A stretch of 64,000 bases of DNA from NCBI RefSeq assembly GCF_002214485.1, contig NZ_CP015102.1, positions 372,001 through 436,000 on the forward strand, written 5' to 3'. The notes under the pieces are model-generated. The model was not told where the DNA came from, ran no database searches, and saw nothing but the letters and a program-made list of their open reading frames with translations. Origin of the DNA: Thermococcus pacificus (GTDB taxonomy: Archaea; Methanobacteriota_B; Thermococci; Thermococcales; Thermococcaceae). Each line of letters starts with the position of its first letter. The stretch's first letter is position 1. Below, piece by piece: positions 39,396 through 47,853 of the stretch. Made by a program: the position numbers and the translations under genes.

Positions 39396-40571
39396 TTAAG
39401 CCTTTGCCCTCTTTATATACGCCCTGAAGAATATCGGCGTGGTCAGCGCGGTGAGCATCGAGACGGCTATGACGCTGGCGAAGAGGGCCTGGTCTATCAG
39501 CCCCGCGTTGAGCCCGAAGGTAAGTATGGCCAGCTCAAGGCTTCCCCTGCCGCCCATTCCGATGCCGATGAGCGCCGAGTCCCTCCAGCTGAGGCCGAAG
39601 AGTTTGGCGCCGAGGCCGCAGCCGAGGAGCTTCCCAAGGATCGCCGCCAGGTAGAGGGCCCCTATCAGGGCCAGGCTTATGTCAGCCAGGGGCGGGTTGA
39701 ACATGAGGCCGACGTAGATGAAGAACAGCGGTATGAAGAACTCCGTAAGGACGACCTGGAGGTCCTCTATCAGCTCGTTGAGCTTTATCCTCGTCACGAC
39801 GAGAGGGTCCTTCCTCTCCCGGAGCCTGCTTATTGTGAGGCCCGCCAGGTAGGCGCCTATTATCTGGTTCAGCCCAGCCCACTGGGCTATTATGGCGAGG
39901 GTGAAGGTGAGGATCAGCGTGAAGGTGAAGAAGACGTTGAGGTTCCTGACGACGGAGTAGAACCACCTCGCCCTCTTGAAGACGTACTCCGACACGAGAA
40001 GCGTCGCGGCTATGAAGGCGAATATCTTGACCGTCAGGATTCCGAAGGAGATGGGGTTGAGGCCGCCCCCTGCCAGCGCGGTGATTATGCCTATCAGATA
40101 GACGGCCATTATGTCGTCGGCGAAGGCCGCCCCCATCAGTATCGATGAGACTGTCCTCTTGACGTGCTCCTTAACGAGCACCCCACTGGTGACCTCTATG
40201 GCAGTGTTTCCAAGGGTTATCCCGATGAATATCGCCGCTGTGGTGCCCTTTCCAAAGAACTCCACAGTGAGGAACCCCAGGGCAAAGGAGAAAGCCACTC
40301 CGAGGGCCGCAACAACGGTTGCCTTCTTCGTGTTCTGGGCTATCGCGGAGAAGTTGCTCGTGAGCCCCATGTAGAGCATCATCATTATGAGGCCGAACTC
40401 GGCGAGAACCTTGAGCTCCTCGGTGGGTTTTATGATCCCGAGGACGAAGGGGCCGAGCAGTATTCCCGTCAGGACGTGGGCTATTATCGGGTGTATCTCC
40501 ACCCTCTCGAACAGCCACTCTATGCTCTTCGCGGTCACGAGGAGAATCGCCAGTGCAGCCAGGAAGTCCAC
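39396..40571 (-). CDS. Kef/CPA2-type cation:proton antiporter
   Basis: A 391-residue protein with about 12 transmembrane helices, an N-terminal PIIAHVLTGILLGPFVLGII and the unwound-helix pattern of CPA2 antiporters (GMGGRGSLELAILTFGLNAG). It exchanges Na+ or K+ for H+. The GTG start has AGGGGGGAC in front and lies 1 nt after the small membrane gene's stop, so the two are coupled. No regulatory RCK domain is attached. Confidence 0.93.
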   Translation of the reverse strand: MDFLAALAILLVTAKSIEWLFERVEIHPIIAHVLTGILLGPFVLGIIKPTEELKVLAEFGLIMMMLYMGLTSNFSAIAQNTKKATVVAALGVAFSFALGFLTVEFFGKGTTAAIFIGITLGNTAIEVTSGVLVKEHVKRTVSSILMGAAFADDIMAVYLIGIITALAGGGLNPISFGILTVKIFAFIAATLLVSEYVFKRARWFYSVVRNLNVFFTFTLILTFTLAIIAQWAGLNQIIGAYLAGLTISRLRERKDPLVVTRIKLNELIEDLQVVLTEFFIPLFFIYVGLMFNPPLADISLALIGALYLAAILGKLLGCGLGAKLFGLSWRDSALIGIGMGGRGSLELAILTFGLNAGLIDQALFASVIAVSMLTALTTPIFFRAYIKRAKA

Positions 40572-40572
40572 G

Positions 40573-40821
40573 TCAGTCCCCCCTTGAGAGAAGCGCCGCG
40601 ATTACCCAGAGGGCCATGAGGATTATCGCAAGAACCATGGCCGCTCCCGCTGCGCCCCTGTTTGTACCGAACACTATTGGTATCGGCCCTATCATTATCA
40701 CCCCGCCGCCCTCTACGTCGCTCTCTCCCCCGAGGGCTGAAACGAGCGTGCCTATGAACACCAGCAGGAACCCGATGAGTATCAGGGCCATCCCGGTCAG
40801 TATGAGTGCCTTCCCGTCCAT
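40573..40821 (-). CDS. Small two/three-helix membrane protein, DUF131/TIGR00304-like
   Basis: An 82-residue protein with hydrophobic helices at about 6-30 and 58-78, and a middle GGGVIMIGPIPIVFGTNRG loop typical of the TIGR00304 (DUF131) archaeal family. It is placed directly before an antiporter gene in the same transcript. The function is unknown. Confidence 0.85.
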   Translation of the reverse strand: MDGKALILTGMALILIGFLLVFIGTLVSALGGESDVEGGGVIMIGPIPIVFGTNRGAAGAAMVLAIILMALWVIAALLSRGD

Positions 40822-40901
40822 ACGTTAGGGGCTTCTCCTTCATCTTTTAAAGCTTAGCGTCCGACCCAAAGGGTTAAAACGCCCCAGGAGGATTTTCAAC
40901 T

Positions 40902-41597
40902 ATGCTTGTGCTCGTTGACCTCGACGACACCCTCTGCAACACGTGGGAGGCGGGGAAGTACAGCATCCTCCGGCTGATCCCACACCTCATCCGGAAGAGG
41001 AAGTTCAAGGCGTTCTTCTACATAATCACCGCCCGCTACCGCGAGCTGGAGCAGTCGAGGGAGCTCCACACCCTTGACTTCGACAAGCTGGTCGAGAGGT
41101 TTCTGACCAAGGTCTACTCAAAAATCCGCCCCGAGGAGCTGGACGAGATAACCGACCTCGTCGACAGGGTGTTCTTCTCGAACCTGCGGCTCTATCCCGA
41201 CGCCGTCCCCTTCCTCAGAGGTCTGAAGTCGATGGGGGCAAAGGTCGTCCTGGTCACGGACTCGTCCACCAAGTGGCAGCGCAAGAAGCTCGAGTACCTC
41301 GGAATAAAGGACTACTTCGACGCCCTGATCATCAGCGGTGAGACCGGCCACAGCAAGCTTGAACCCCACAACTTCCGTCTGGCCAAGCACATTTTCCCCG
41401 ACGATGAGGTGTACGTGGTTGGGGACAGGGACGACACAGATATGCGCGGCGGGAAGGAGATAGGGGCCACGACGATACTCGTCCAGAGGGGCTACTTCAG
41501 GGGAAGAACTGCGAAGCATGCTGACTACGTGGTTAAAGACCTCACCGAGGCACTGGAGGTGATAAAGCGTGAGCATGAAAAGCGAAATCAGACGTAA
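40902..41597 (+). CDS. HAD-superfamily hydrolase
   Basis: The 231-residue phosphatase has HAD motif I VDLDDTLCNTW, motif II VLVTDSSTKWQRKKL, motif III lysine in HSKLEPHNF and motif IV VVGDRDDTDMRGGKEIG. A helical cap lies between residues 18 and 95. The substrate is unknown. It overlaps the following dolichol-kinase-like gene by 29 nt, so the two are probably co-expressed. Confidence 0.92.
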   Translation: MLVLVDLDDTLCNTWEAGKYSILRLIPHLIRKRKFKAFFYIITARYRELEQSRELHTLDFDKLVERFLTKVYSKIRPEELDEITDLVDRVFFSNLRLYPDAVPFLRGLKSMGAKVVLVTDSSTKWQRKKLEYLGIKDYFDALIISGETGHSKLEPHNFRLAKHIFPDDEVYVVGDRDDTDMRGGKEIGATTILVQRGYFRGRTAKHADYVVKDLTEALEVIKREHEKRNQT

Positions 41598-42195
41598 GTC
41601 CCTCCACATGACCGGTCTCATCGTCCCCCTGCTCTACTACCTCTTCGGAAGGGAGTTCACCCTGACGTTTGTGGCCATCGCCTTCTTCATATTCGTGATC
41701 CTCGAGCCCTTTAGGATAATTGAGGAGCTCAGGGATAGAATAAAACGGAGACTGAGGATATACGTCGACAGCGATGTTTTTGAGAGGGTTGAGGCCATTG
41801 AGAAGCAGATAGACGAGATAACGAGGGAGCACGAGCGCTTCCGCGTCGCCGCCCACATCTACTTCGCGGCCGCATCCTTCATCGTGGTCTATTTCTTCCC
41901 TATGAACGTCGCCGTTGGGGCCATAACGGTAGCAACTGTTAGCGACGCTCTGGCGGCGGTGGTGGGCAAGCCCTTCGGAAGGCACCGTTTCTCCAACGGC
42001 AAGAGCCTCGAGGGTAGTTTAGCCTACTTCTTCTCTGGTGTGGCCATACTCTGGTCCCTCGTCGGCCTCCCCCTGGCCATTATCGGCTCCCTGGTCGGGG
42101 TCATAACCGAGTTCTACAACCTCCCGCCCGATGACAACTTCTCAAACCAGTTGGCGATAGCTGCAGTCATCTACTTGGCCAGCGCGGTTCTATGA
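41569..42195 (+). CDS. Diacylglycerol/polyprenol kinase-family membrane protein
   Basis: A 208-residue membrane protein with N-terminal RRKSLHMTGLIVPLLYYLFG and the CTP-dependent kinase signature VSDALAAVVGKPFGRHRF followed by NGKSLEGSLAYFFSG. This is the SEC59/DGK1 type, which phosphorylates dolichol or diacylglycerol with CTP. Archaeal dolichol phosphate is the glycan carrier for N-glycosylation. A coiled loop (residues 55-95) is inserted between helices. The GTG follows GAGGTGATAAAGC. Confidence 0.88.
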   Translation: MSMKSEIRRKSLHMTGLIVPLLYYLFGREFTLTFVAIAFFIFVILEPFRIIEELRDRIKRRLRIYVDSDVFERVEAIEKQIDEITREHERFRVAAHIYFAAASFIVVYFFPMNVAVGAITVATVSDALAAVVGKPFGRHRFSNGKSLEGSLAYFFSGVAILWSLVGLPLAIIGSLVGVITEFYNLPPDDNFSNQLAIAAVIYLASAVL

Positions 42196-42256
42196 GATTC
42201 CCTTCTGCTTCCGCTTTACCTTTAGAGAAAAGGGAAACGGGAGAAAAGGGTAACGG

Positions 42257-43999
42257 TCACTCAATGGTGACCGTCGCGAACTCCGTGAAGGTGTCGGCGT
42301 CGCCCCACTCCTGTCCCGGGTCGGTGTCCTTAACCGCGTCCTGGAGCGGAAGGCTGTCGACGGCCGAGTCACCGACGCCCTGGCCGGTAACGTAGGCAAC
42401 GACGCTGATCTGCTTCGGCTTTCCTCCGAGTTCGCTCCACGGAATGGCTATTTCAAGCGTCTGGAGTCCGTCATCGGCACTGCCGGTGTAGTTGTAGAAG
42501 CCCACCCACTGGAGGTCGCGGTACTCCCAGCCGGCCCCGTTCCAGAGGACGAGCTGGGCGCTGGTTATCGTGCTGGTTCCTTTGTCGTCGAAGAACTCCC
42601 CGTTCCAGAAGAAGTAGAGCTGGGCATCTATTCCTCTGCTGAAGTCAACCTTTCTGCCCCAGCTGTCCTGGCCGGTGGTGTAGCCGCCGTCCTTGTAGTC
42701 GAGGGATACGCCATAGGCGATCCTCCAAGAAGCCTTGTTCTCGGTGGTTATAGCTATGTAGAGGAACTGGTCGTCGTAGTCGACGTAGAGGGCCTTGAGG
42801 TTGGCACCGTCCTGGCCGTAGCCGACGTCGTCAACGGCCACCGGCTCCACGCTCCAGTCATCAAGGTTGCCGTCGATGGTCTTGGTGAGGTTCTTGGCGA
42901 GCTCCTCCATGTATTCTTTCCTTTCGTACTGTCCTCTCTTGGCATTTTCTAGTATCTCTTCCATTTCAAGAACTATCTCCCTTAGGTCTGTGTATGATCT
43001 GTATATTTTAAATGCTCCAATAAAGGCTTGTCCTGGAAGACTTATCTTGGTAATCCCTTCTTGGTACTGTTTAAGGATATCTGTAACTTCGTTGTTGTAC
43101 TCGTATATCTTGTCCCCAACTTCTGGAGGTATGTAGTATTCTTCTAGTTCTTTGTTGATGTCTTGGTATTTTGAGTAGTACTCTTCAAATTTTTTCTGCC
43201 CGTAGAAGGAGTTTAGTCCAATAAAACTGGCTATCAAAGTCGCTTTTTTGTTTAGTATGTACTGATCATAGCTGAACTCTGTGTCCACGATCTGAATCTC
43301 TAGGGGCTGATCAGGACTCCAGAATATGAAGCGGGTTAGTATCGCTGGGGCAACCGCACCTCCCCATTTATTCCATGATGGAACGTCTTGGTCTGGTGCA
43401 ACATCTGAGAACCACTGGAGCGTGCCGTCACTTCCTCCTGTTAGTACGAAGGATACCTTTAGAGCAGGATTTGTGACGTCCCCGAATATTGAAATGGGTA
43501 TTGCTATCTCAACAACTATCCAGTCATCATCTATTTTACTATACTTTCTTTTGATCTCGGAGGTCACGTCCGTAAACGTATTGTCATTGGATACGATCCA
43601 GCCTTTGAGGTCAGACTCCCAAGTTTCTATCATCATATCTATGTCCCCACTGGCAAAGGTATAACCCCTGCCCCAAGGGTGTCCTGCTGTACTTTTTGCA
43701 CCTGTCCGTTCTATTAGATCTAGAATGATTCCAAAGTTGTTCCATCCTGTTTTCTTGAAGACTCCCGCTACGTAAATGTACTCACCATCCGAGTATATTC
43801 CAGCCTCCTTAATGTCGTTGTTTTCCCATTTTGCGTCTCCTATTGGATCTTGGAGCAGTAGCATTCTAGGCCAGTCATTTAGGTCGCCATCGATGCTGAT
43901 GCTCACTGTAGCTGCAGCTACCTTGTAGTTATTGCCTACTAGACTTGACAAACTAAGCAATAAAACCGACATTAACACAACTGCTGTTGCTTTCTTCAC
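42257..43999 (-). CDS. Secreted protein with two DOMON-like (glucodextranase C-terminal type) domains
   Basis: The 580-residue protein has a signal peptide (VKKATAVVLMSVLLLSLSSL). Two similar beta-sandwich domains lie at about 30-230 (SISIDGDLNDWPRMLLLQD) and 380-575 (KTIDGNLDDWSVEPVAVDD), joined by a helical coiled region. Such domains occur at the C-terminus of glucodextranases and amylopullulanases and bind glucans or the S-layer. The GTG at 43999 follows GGAGGTGA. The 5' two-thirds (about 42950-43999) is much more AT-rich than the 3' third, suggesting a mosaic gene. Confidence 0.85.
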   Translation of the reverse strand: MKKATAVVLMSVLLLSLSSLVGNNYKVAAATVSISIDGDLNDWPRMLLLQDPIGDAKWENNDIKEAGIYSDGEYIYVAGVFKKTGWNNFGIILDLIERTGAKSTAGHPWGRGYTFASGDIDMMIETWESDLKGWIVSNDNTFTDVTSEIKRKYSKIDDDWIVVEIAIPISIFGDVTNPALKVSFVLTGGSDGTLQWFSDVAPDQDVPSWNKWGGAVAPAILTRFIFWSPDQPLEIQIVDTEFSYDQYILNKKATLIASFIGLNSFYGQKKFEEYYSKYQDINKELEEYYIPPEVGDKIYEYNNEVTDILKQYQEGITKISLPGQAFIGAFKIYRSYTDLREIVLEMEEILENAKRGQYERKEYMEELAKNLTKTIDGNLDDWSVEPVAVDDVGYGQDGANLKALYVDYDDQFLYIAITTENKASWRIAYGVSLDYKDGGYTTGQDSWGRKVDFSRGIDAQLYFFWNGEFFDDKGTSTITSAQLVLWNGAGWEYRDLQWVGFYNYTGSADDGLQTLEIAIPWSELGGKPKQISVVAYVTGQGVGDSAVDSLPLQDAVKDTDPGQEWGDADTFTEFATVTIE

Positions 44000-44042
44000 A
44001 TTGTTCACCTCCAAAGGGGTGTCAAATCCAAGGGTGTACGGT

Positions 44043-44059
44043 AATCACCCGTGGTGAAT
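44043..44059. promoter_or_regulatory. Degenerate Thermococcales glycolytic motif (minus side)
   Basis: AATCAC-N5-GTGAAT matches the TGM consensus TATCAC-N5-GTGATA except at the outer bases. It covers the expected transcription start of the DOMON-protein gene. Confidence 0.5.
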
Positions 44060-44073
44060 ATTGTGAGAAAAAA

Positions 44074-44082
44074 GTTTATATG
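44074..44082. promoter_or_regulatory. TATA core shared by the divergent DOMON and GH57 genes
   Basis: GTTTATATG on plus reads CATATAAAC on minus. It lies between the two TGM-like sites, about 15 bp from each. Confidence 0.6.
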
Positions 44083-44094
44083 CCTTTCTTTCCG

Positions 44095-44111
44095 TATCAC
44101 TGCTAGTGATA
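44095..44111 (+). promoter_or_regulatory. Thermococcales glycolytic motif (TGM), Tgr/TrmBL1 site
   Basis: TATCACTGCTAGTGATA is a perfect TATCAC-N5-GTGATA. It lies downstream of the TATA box, the position in which Tgr represses glycolytic and maltodextrin genes when maltooligosaccharides are absent. Confidence 0.9.
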
Positions 44112-44134
44112 ACAGTACTGGTGGGTGGTTGCCA

Positions 44135-46096
44135 ATGGTGAACTTTATCTTCGGTATTCATAACCATCAACCCCTTGGAAACTTTGGGTGGGTCTTTGAG
44201 AGCGCCTACGACAGGTCTTACAGCCCCTTCATGGAAACCCTCGAGGAGTACCCCAACATGAAGGTCGCGGCCCACTACTCCGGCCCGCTCCTTGAATGGC
44301 TGAGCGATAACAGGCCAGAGCACATCGACCTTCTCCGCTCGCTCGTTAAGAAGGGCCAGCTCGAGATAGTCGTTGCCGGCTTCTACGAGCCGGTTTTGGC
44401 GGCAATCCCCAAAGAGGACAGGATAGAGCAGATAAACATGCTGAAAGACTTCGCGAAGAAGATCGGCTACGAGGCTAAGGGTGTCTGGCTGACCGAGCGC
44501 GTCTGGCAGCCCGAACTCGTTAAGAGCCTCCGCGCGGCGGGGATAGAGTACGTCATCGTCGATGACTACCACTTCATGAGCGCCGGACTGGCTAAAGAGG
44601 AGCTCTACTGGCCCTACTACACCGAGGATGGAGGAGAGGTCATAGCGGTCTTCCCGATAGACGAGAAGCTCCGCTATCTGATCCCATTCAGGCCCGTCGA
44701 GAAAACGCTGGAGTACCTCCACAGCCTTGACGACGGCGATGAGAGCAAGGTGGCTGTATTCCACGACGACGGCGAGAAGTTCGGCGTCTGGCCGGGAACT
44801 TACGAGTGGGTCTACGAGAAGGGCTGGCTTAGGGAGTTCTTTGACCGGGTTTCAAGCGATGAAAGGATAAACCTGATGCTCTACTCCGAGTACCTTTCAA
44901 AGTTCAAGCCGAGGGGTCTCGTCTACCTCCCGATAGCCTCCTACTTCGAGATGAGCGAGTGGTCCCTTCCAGCGAAACAGGCCAAACTCTTCGTCGAGTT
45001 CATTGAGGAACTTAAGAGGGAGAACAAGTTCGAGAAGTACCGCGTCTTCGTCAGGGGAGGAATCTGGAAGAACTTCTTCTTCAAGTACCCTGAGAGCAAC
45101 TACATGCACAAGCGCATGCTGATGGTTAGCAAAGCCGTCAGGGACAATCCCGAGGCGAGGCAGTTTGTACTCAAGGCTCAGTGCAACGACGCCTACTGGC
45201 ACGGCGTCTTCGGCGGCGTCTACCTCCCACACCTTCGCAGGGCCCTCTGGGAGAACATTATAAGAGCGAACAGCTTTGTTTCCACCGGGAACTTCGTCAG
45301 GGACATAGACTTCGACGGCCGTGACGAGGTATTCATCGAAGACGAGAACTTTTACGCCGTCTTCAAGCCTGTCTACGGTGGGGCGCTCTTCGAGTTCAGC
45401 TCAAAGAGGAAGGCCGTGAACTACAATGACGTTATAGCTAGGAGATGGGAGCACTACCACGAGGTTCCGGAGGCGGCAACTCCGGAGGAAGACGACGGCG
45501 AGGGAGTGGCGAGCATACACGAGCTCGGAAAGCAGATCCCCGAGGAGATAAGGCGTGAATTGGCCTATGATAGCCATCTCAGGGCCATCCTTCAGGATCA
45601 CTTCATTGAGCCAGAGACGACCCTCGACGAGTACAGGTTGAACCGCTACCTTGAGCTTGGCGACTTCATTAGTGGAGCCTACGACTTCAGCCTCTTTGAG
45701 AACGGGCTAACCCTTGAGAGGGACGGAACTGTCTCAGGAAAGCCAGCTAAAGTGGAGAAGACCTTCCACCTCACGGATGACGGCTTCGTAGTTGACTACA
45801 CCGTGAGAAGCGATGCAAAGGCGCTATTCGGTGTCGAGCTAAACTTGGCAGTCCACAGCGTCATGGAAGAGCCGGCTGAATTTGAGGCTGAGAGCTTCGA
45901 GGTGGACGACCCCTACGGGATAGGGAAGGTTAGGATAGAGCTCGACAAGAAAGCGAGGGTGTGGAAGTATCCGATAAAGACCCTCAGCCAGAGCGAGAGC
46001 GGATGGGACTTCATCCAGCAGGGCGTCAGCTACACTGTGCTGTTCCCGGTGGATGGAGAACTACGCTTCAGGCTGAGGTTCAAGGAACTGTTGTGA
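44135..46096 (+). CDS. 4-alpha-glucanotransferase, GH57
   Basis: The 653-residue enzyme has GH57 regions NFIFGIHNHQPLGNFGWVFE, GPLLEWL, the nucleophile Glu121 in GVWLTERVWQPEL, and acid/base Asp212 in VAVFHDDGEKFGVWP. These match Glu123 and Asp214 of the well-studied Thermococcus litoralis enzyme once its two extra N-terminal residues are counted. It rearranges alpha-1,4-glucans and releases glucose during maltodextrin use. The ATG at 44135 follows GGTGGTTGCCA and is downstream of a perfect TGM, so expression should respond to maltodextrins. Confidence 0.96.
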   Translation: MVNFIFGIHNHQPLGNFGWVFESAYDRSYSPFMETLEEYPNMKVAAHYSGPLLEWLSDNRPEHIDLLRSLVKKGQLEIVVAGFYEPVLAAIPKEDRIEQINMLKDFAKKIGYEAKGVWLTERVWQPELVKSLRAAGIEYVIVDDYHFMSAGLAKEELYWPYYTEDGGEVIAVFPIDEKLRYLIPFRPVEKTLEYLHSLDDGDESKVAVFHDDGEKFGVWPGTYEWVYEKGWLREFFDRVSSDERINLMLYSEYLSKFKPRGLVYLPIASYFEMSEWSLPAKQAKLFVEFIEELKRENKFEKYRVFVRGGIWKNFFFKYPESNYMHKRMLMVSKAVRDNPEARQFVLKAQCNDAYWHGVFGGVYLPHLRRALWENIIRANSFVSTGNFVRDIDFDGRDEVFIEDENFYAVFKPVYGGALFEFSSKRKAVNYNDVIARRWEHYHEVPEAATPEEDDGEGVASIHELGKQIPEEIRRELAYDSHLRAILQDHFIEPETTLDEYRLNRYLELGDFISGAYDFSLFENGLTLERDGTVSGKPAKVEKTFHLTDDGFVVDYTVRSDAKALFGVELNLAVHSVMEEPAEFEAESFEVDDPYGIGKVRIELDKKARVWKYPIKTLSQSESGWDFIQQGVSYTVLFPVDGELRFRLRFKELL

Positions 46097-46098
46097 AC

Positions 46099-46118
46099 TT
46101 CTTTTTCTGTTTATTTTC
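46099..46118 (+). terminator. T-rich terminator after the GH57 gene
   Basis: A T-rich tract containing CTTTTTC and TTATTTTC follows the stop by 2 nt and overlaps the end of the convergent DUF257-like gene. Confidence 0.5.
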
Positions 46119-46776
46119 AAATTCTAAGGAGAACCCCCTCTAACTCCTTGTTCAGAGATTTTGCGATGTGGAGCTTTATCATGTGTCCCTTCTTTTCTGC
46201 TCTAATAACCGTCGTGGCTATGTCCTCGAGGAGTTTTAGTGAGAGTTCTTTATCGCCCGAGAGCACGTCCCTTTTCAGGAAGTATATCCCGAGCCGGTTG
46301 GGCATTCCTACGTAACTGGCCAGGTAACTGACTATTGTCTGGACTCCCCTGATAGTGAGGTCAGAAATTGCAAACAGCTTCTCAAGACCAACGATTATAG
46401 CCAGAACTTTTCCGCTTGGGTTCTCTATTGGGGGCTGATAAGCCTCCCTGAATTTTCTCACAAGAACTGTTGGCTCTGATGTGTTCTCTATGTGGGCTAT
46501 GATCTTTCCACGCTTTCTTAAACCGCCTATCTTTATGACCTCCAGTTCGGACAGTTTTTCCGTTTCAATGCCCATAAGCTTCATCTTGGAGACCATTGCC
46601 GGATAAGAGTCAAGCACGTCCACGATGATCGTTCGGAACCCCTTCTTCTCCGCCCAATCGAGAAGCTGGTAGAAGCCAAATGTCATGTCTCCTTCTCCCA
46701 CCCTCTCAAAAAGAACGGTCTCTCCCATCTTTATGGATTCCCAAATCTCGAACATAACTGAGTCCCTCAAACCCAT
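46117..46776 (-). CDS. DUF257-like RecA-fold protein
   Basis: The 219-residue protein resembles the Thermococcales DUF257 group: short N-terminal helix, ETVLFERVGEGDMTFGFYQLLDW in place of a Walker A strand-loop, TIIVDVLDSYPAM, IIVGLEKLFAISD as a Walker B-like strand, and a helical C-terminus. No GKT/S loop is visible, so ATP hydrolysis is doubtful. It is similar in plan to the KaiC-like gene at 19662. The start is preceded by GGTGAT inside a small hairpin. The role is unknown. Confidence 0.8.
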   Translation of the reverse strand: MGLRDSVMFEIWESIKMGETVLFERVGEGDMTFGFYQLLDWAEKKGFRTIIVDVLDSYPAMVSKMKLMGIETEKLSELEVIKIGGLRKRGKIIAHIENTSEPTVLVRKFREAYQPPIENPSGKVLAIIVGLEKLFAISDLTIRGVQTIVSYLASYVGMPNRLGIYFLKRDVLSGDKELSLKLLEDIATTVIRAEKKGHMIKLHIAKSLNKELEGVLLRI

Positions 46777-46777
46777 T

Positions 46778-46793
46778 CTGCATCACCATGCAG
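46778..46793 (-). promoter_or_regulatory. Hairpin over the ribosome binding site of the DUF257-like gene
   Basis: On the mRNA strand CTGCAT-GGTG-ATGCAG pairs perfectly and holds the SD GGTGAT in its loop and 3' arm, 1 nt before the ATG. Confidence 0.4.
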
Positions 46794-46893
46794 GTGTGTT
46801 CCTTGAACTACATTATACTACCTTTGTTCGCGATGTTTAAATCCCTTACGTTTTGATTGTTTTTAAAATGAGTTTAGAAGGGCGATAGTAAAG

Positions 46894-47814
46894 CTAGGGC
46901 TTTATCTTAAAATCAACCGGCTTTTCCAATCTCCAGAACCTGCAGAAGGAGCAGACCTCGCCGCTCGACGGCATTCCGCAGACTTTGCACTCCTTCAGCT
47001 CTGCCTCCTCCAGCTCGGCCTCGAACAGGTGCTTCTTTCTCAGGTAGCCCTTGACGAAGTTGATCTTCGTTCCCGGCCTCTTCTCCTCCATTTCGTTTAG
47101 AATCGCCTTCCATTCGAGCGTCGTCGCTCCCCTCGCGTGGGGGCACTCGTCTATCTCGTACTCTATGCCGTTGGCTAAGGCGTAGGCAACGACCTCCCTC
47201 TCGGTGACCTCGTAGAGGGGCTTGACCTTCTTCACCAGCTTGCCGCTGAGGGCCGAAGGTGTCACCGGCCCCTGCTTCGCCAGGTACTGCGTGTTCCAGT
47301 TCATTATGTTGTTGAAGATGAAGCTGGCCTCGTCGTCGAGGTTGTGGCCGGTGGCAACGACGTCAAAGCCGTTGTCGTAGGCGAACTTGTTGAAGATGTA
47401 GCGCTTGGTCAGGCCACAGTAGGAACAGGTTGGCCTCCTCGTCCTTACCTCGCCGATTCCTGCCCCCAGAAGCTCCCTCACGCGGACGATGTGGAGTGGG
47501 GCACCTATCATCTCGCACTGCTTTTTGGCATAGCGCTCGCCCTTCTCGCTGTACTCGCCTATTCCGAGGTTTATGTGGAGGCATTCAATGTTGTAGCCGA
47601 ACTTCTTGAGGACGTAGGCCGTAACTGCCGAGTCCTTTCCGCCCGAGACGACTACGAGTATCTTGTCGTCCGGCTTGAACATTTTATAGCGCTCTATTGT
47701 CCTCTTCACCTTTCTCTCAAAGTATTCAGTAAAGTGCTCCTCGCAGAGGTACATTTTTGGATAATGGAGCTTTATGAATGCTAGCTTGTCGCAGAACTTG
47801 CACTTCATCGGCAT
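46894..47814 (-). CDS. NcsA/Ncs6/TtuA-family tRNA thiolation enzyme (second paralogue)
   Basis: A 306-residue PP-loop protein: N-terminal zinc finger (CKFCDKLAFIKLHYPKMYLC), ILVVVSGGKDSAVTAYVL, iron-sulfur cysteines in RRPTCSYCGLTKRYI and the later DECPHARGATT, and a C-terminal zinc finger CKVCGMPSSGEVCSFC. It should thiolate tRNA uridines like its paralogue at 20621-21595. Having two copies suggests separate sites, wobble U34 and T54; which does which cannot be told here. The start follows GGTGAGAAA. Confidence 0.92.
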   Translation of the reverse strand: MPMKCKFCDKLAFIKLHYPKMYLCEEHFTEYFERKVKRTIERYKMFKPDDKILVVVSGGKDSAVTAYVLKKFGYNIECLHINLGIGEYSEKGERYAKKQCEMIGAPLHIVRVRELLGAGIGEVRTRRPTCSYCGLTKRYIFNKFAYDNGFDVVATGHNLDDEASFIFNNIMNWNTQYLAKQGPVTPSALSGKLVKKVKPLYEVTEREVVAYALANGIEYEIDECPHARGATTLEWKAILNEMEEKRPGTKINFVKGYLRKKHLFEAELEEAELKECKVCGMPSSGEVCSFCRFWRLEKPVDFKIKP

Positions 47815-47853
47815 TTTCTCACCGGAAATAGAAGGGGAGAGTGGGTTAAAAAG

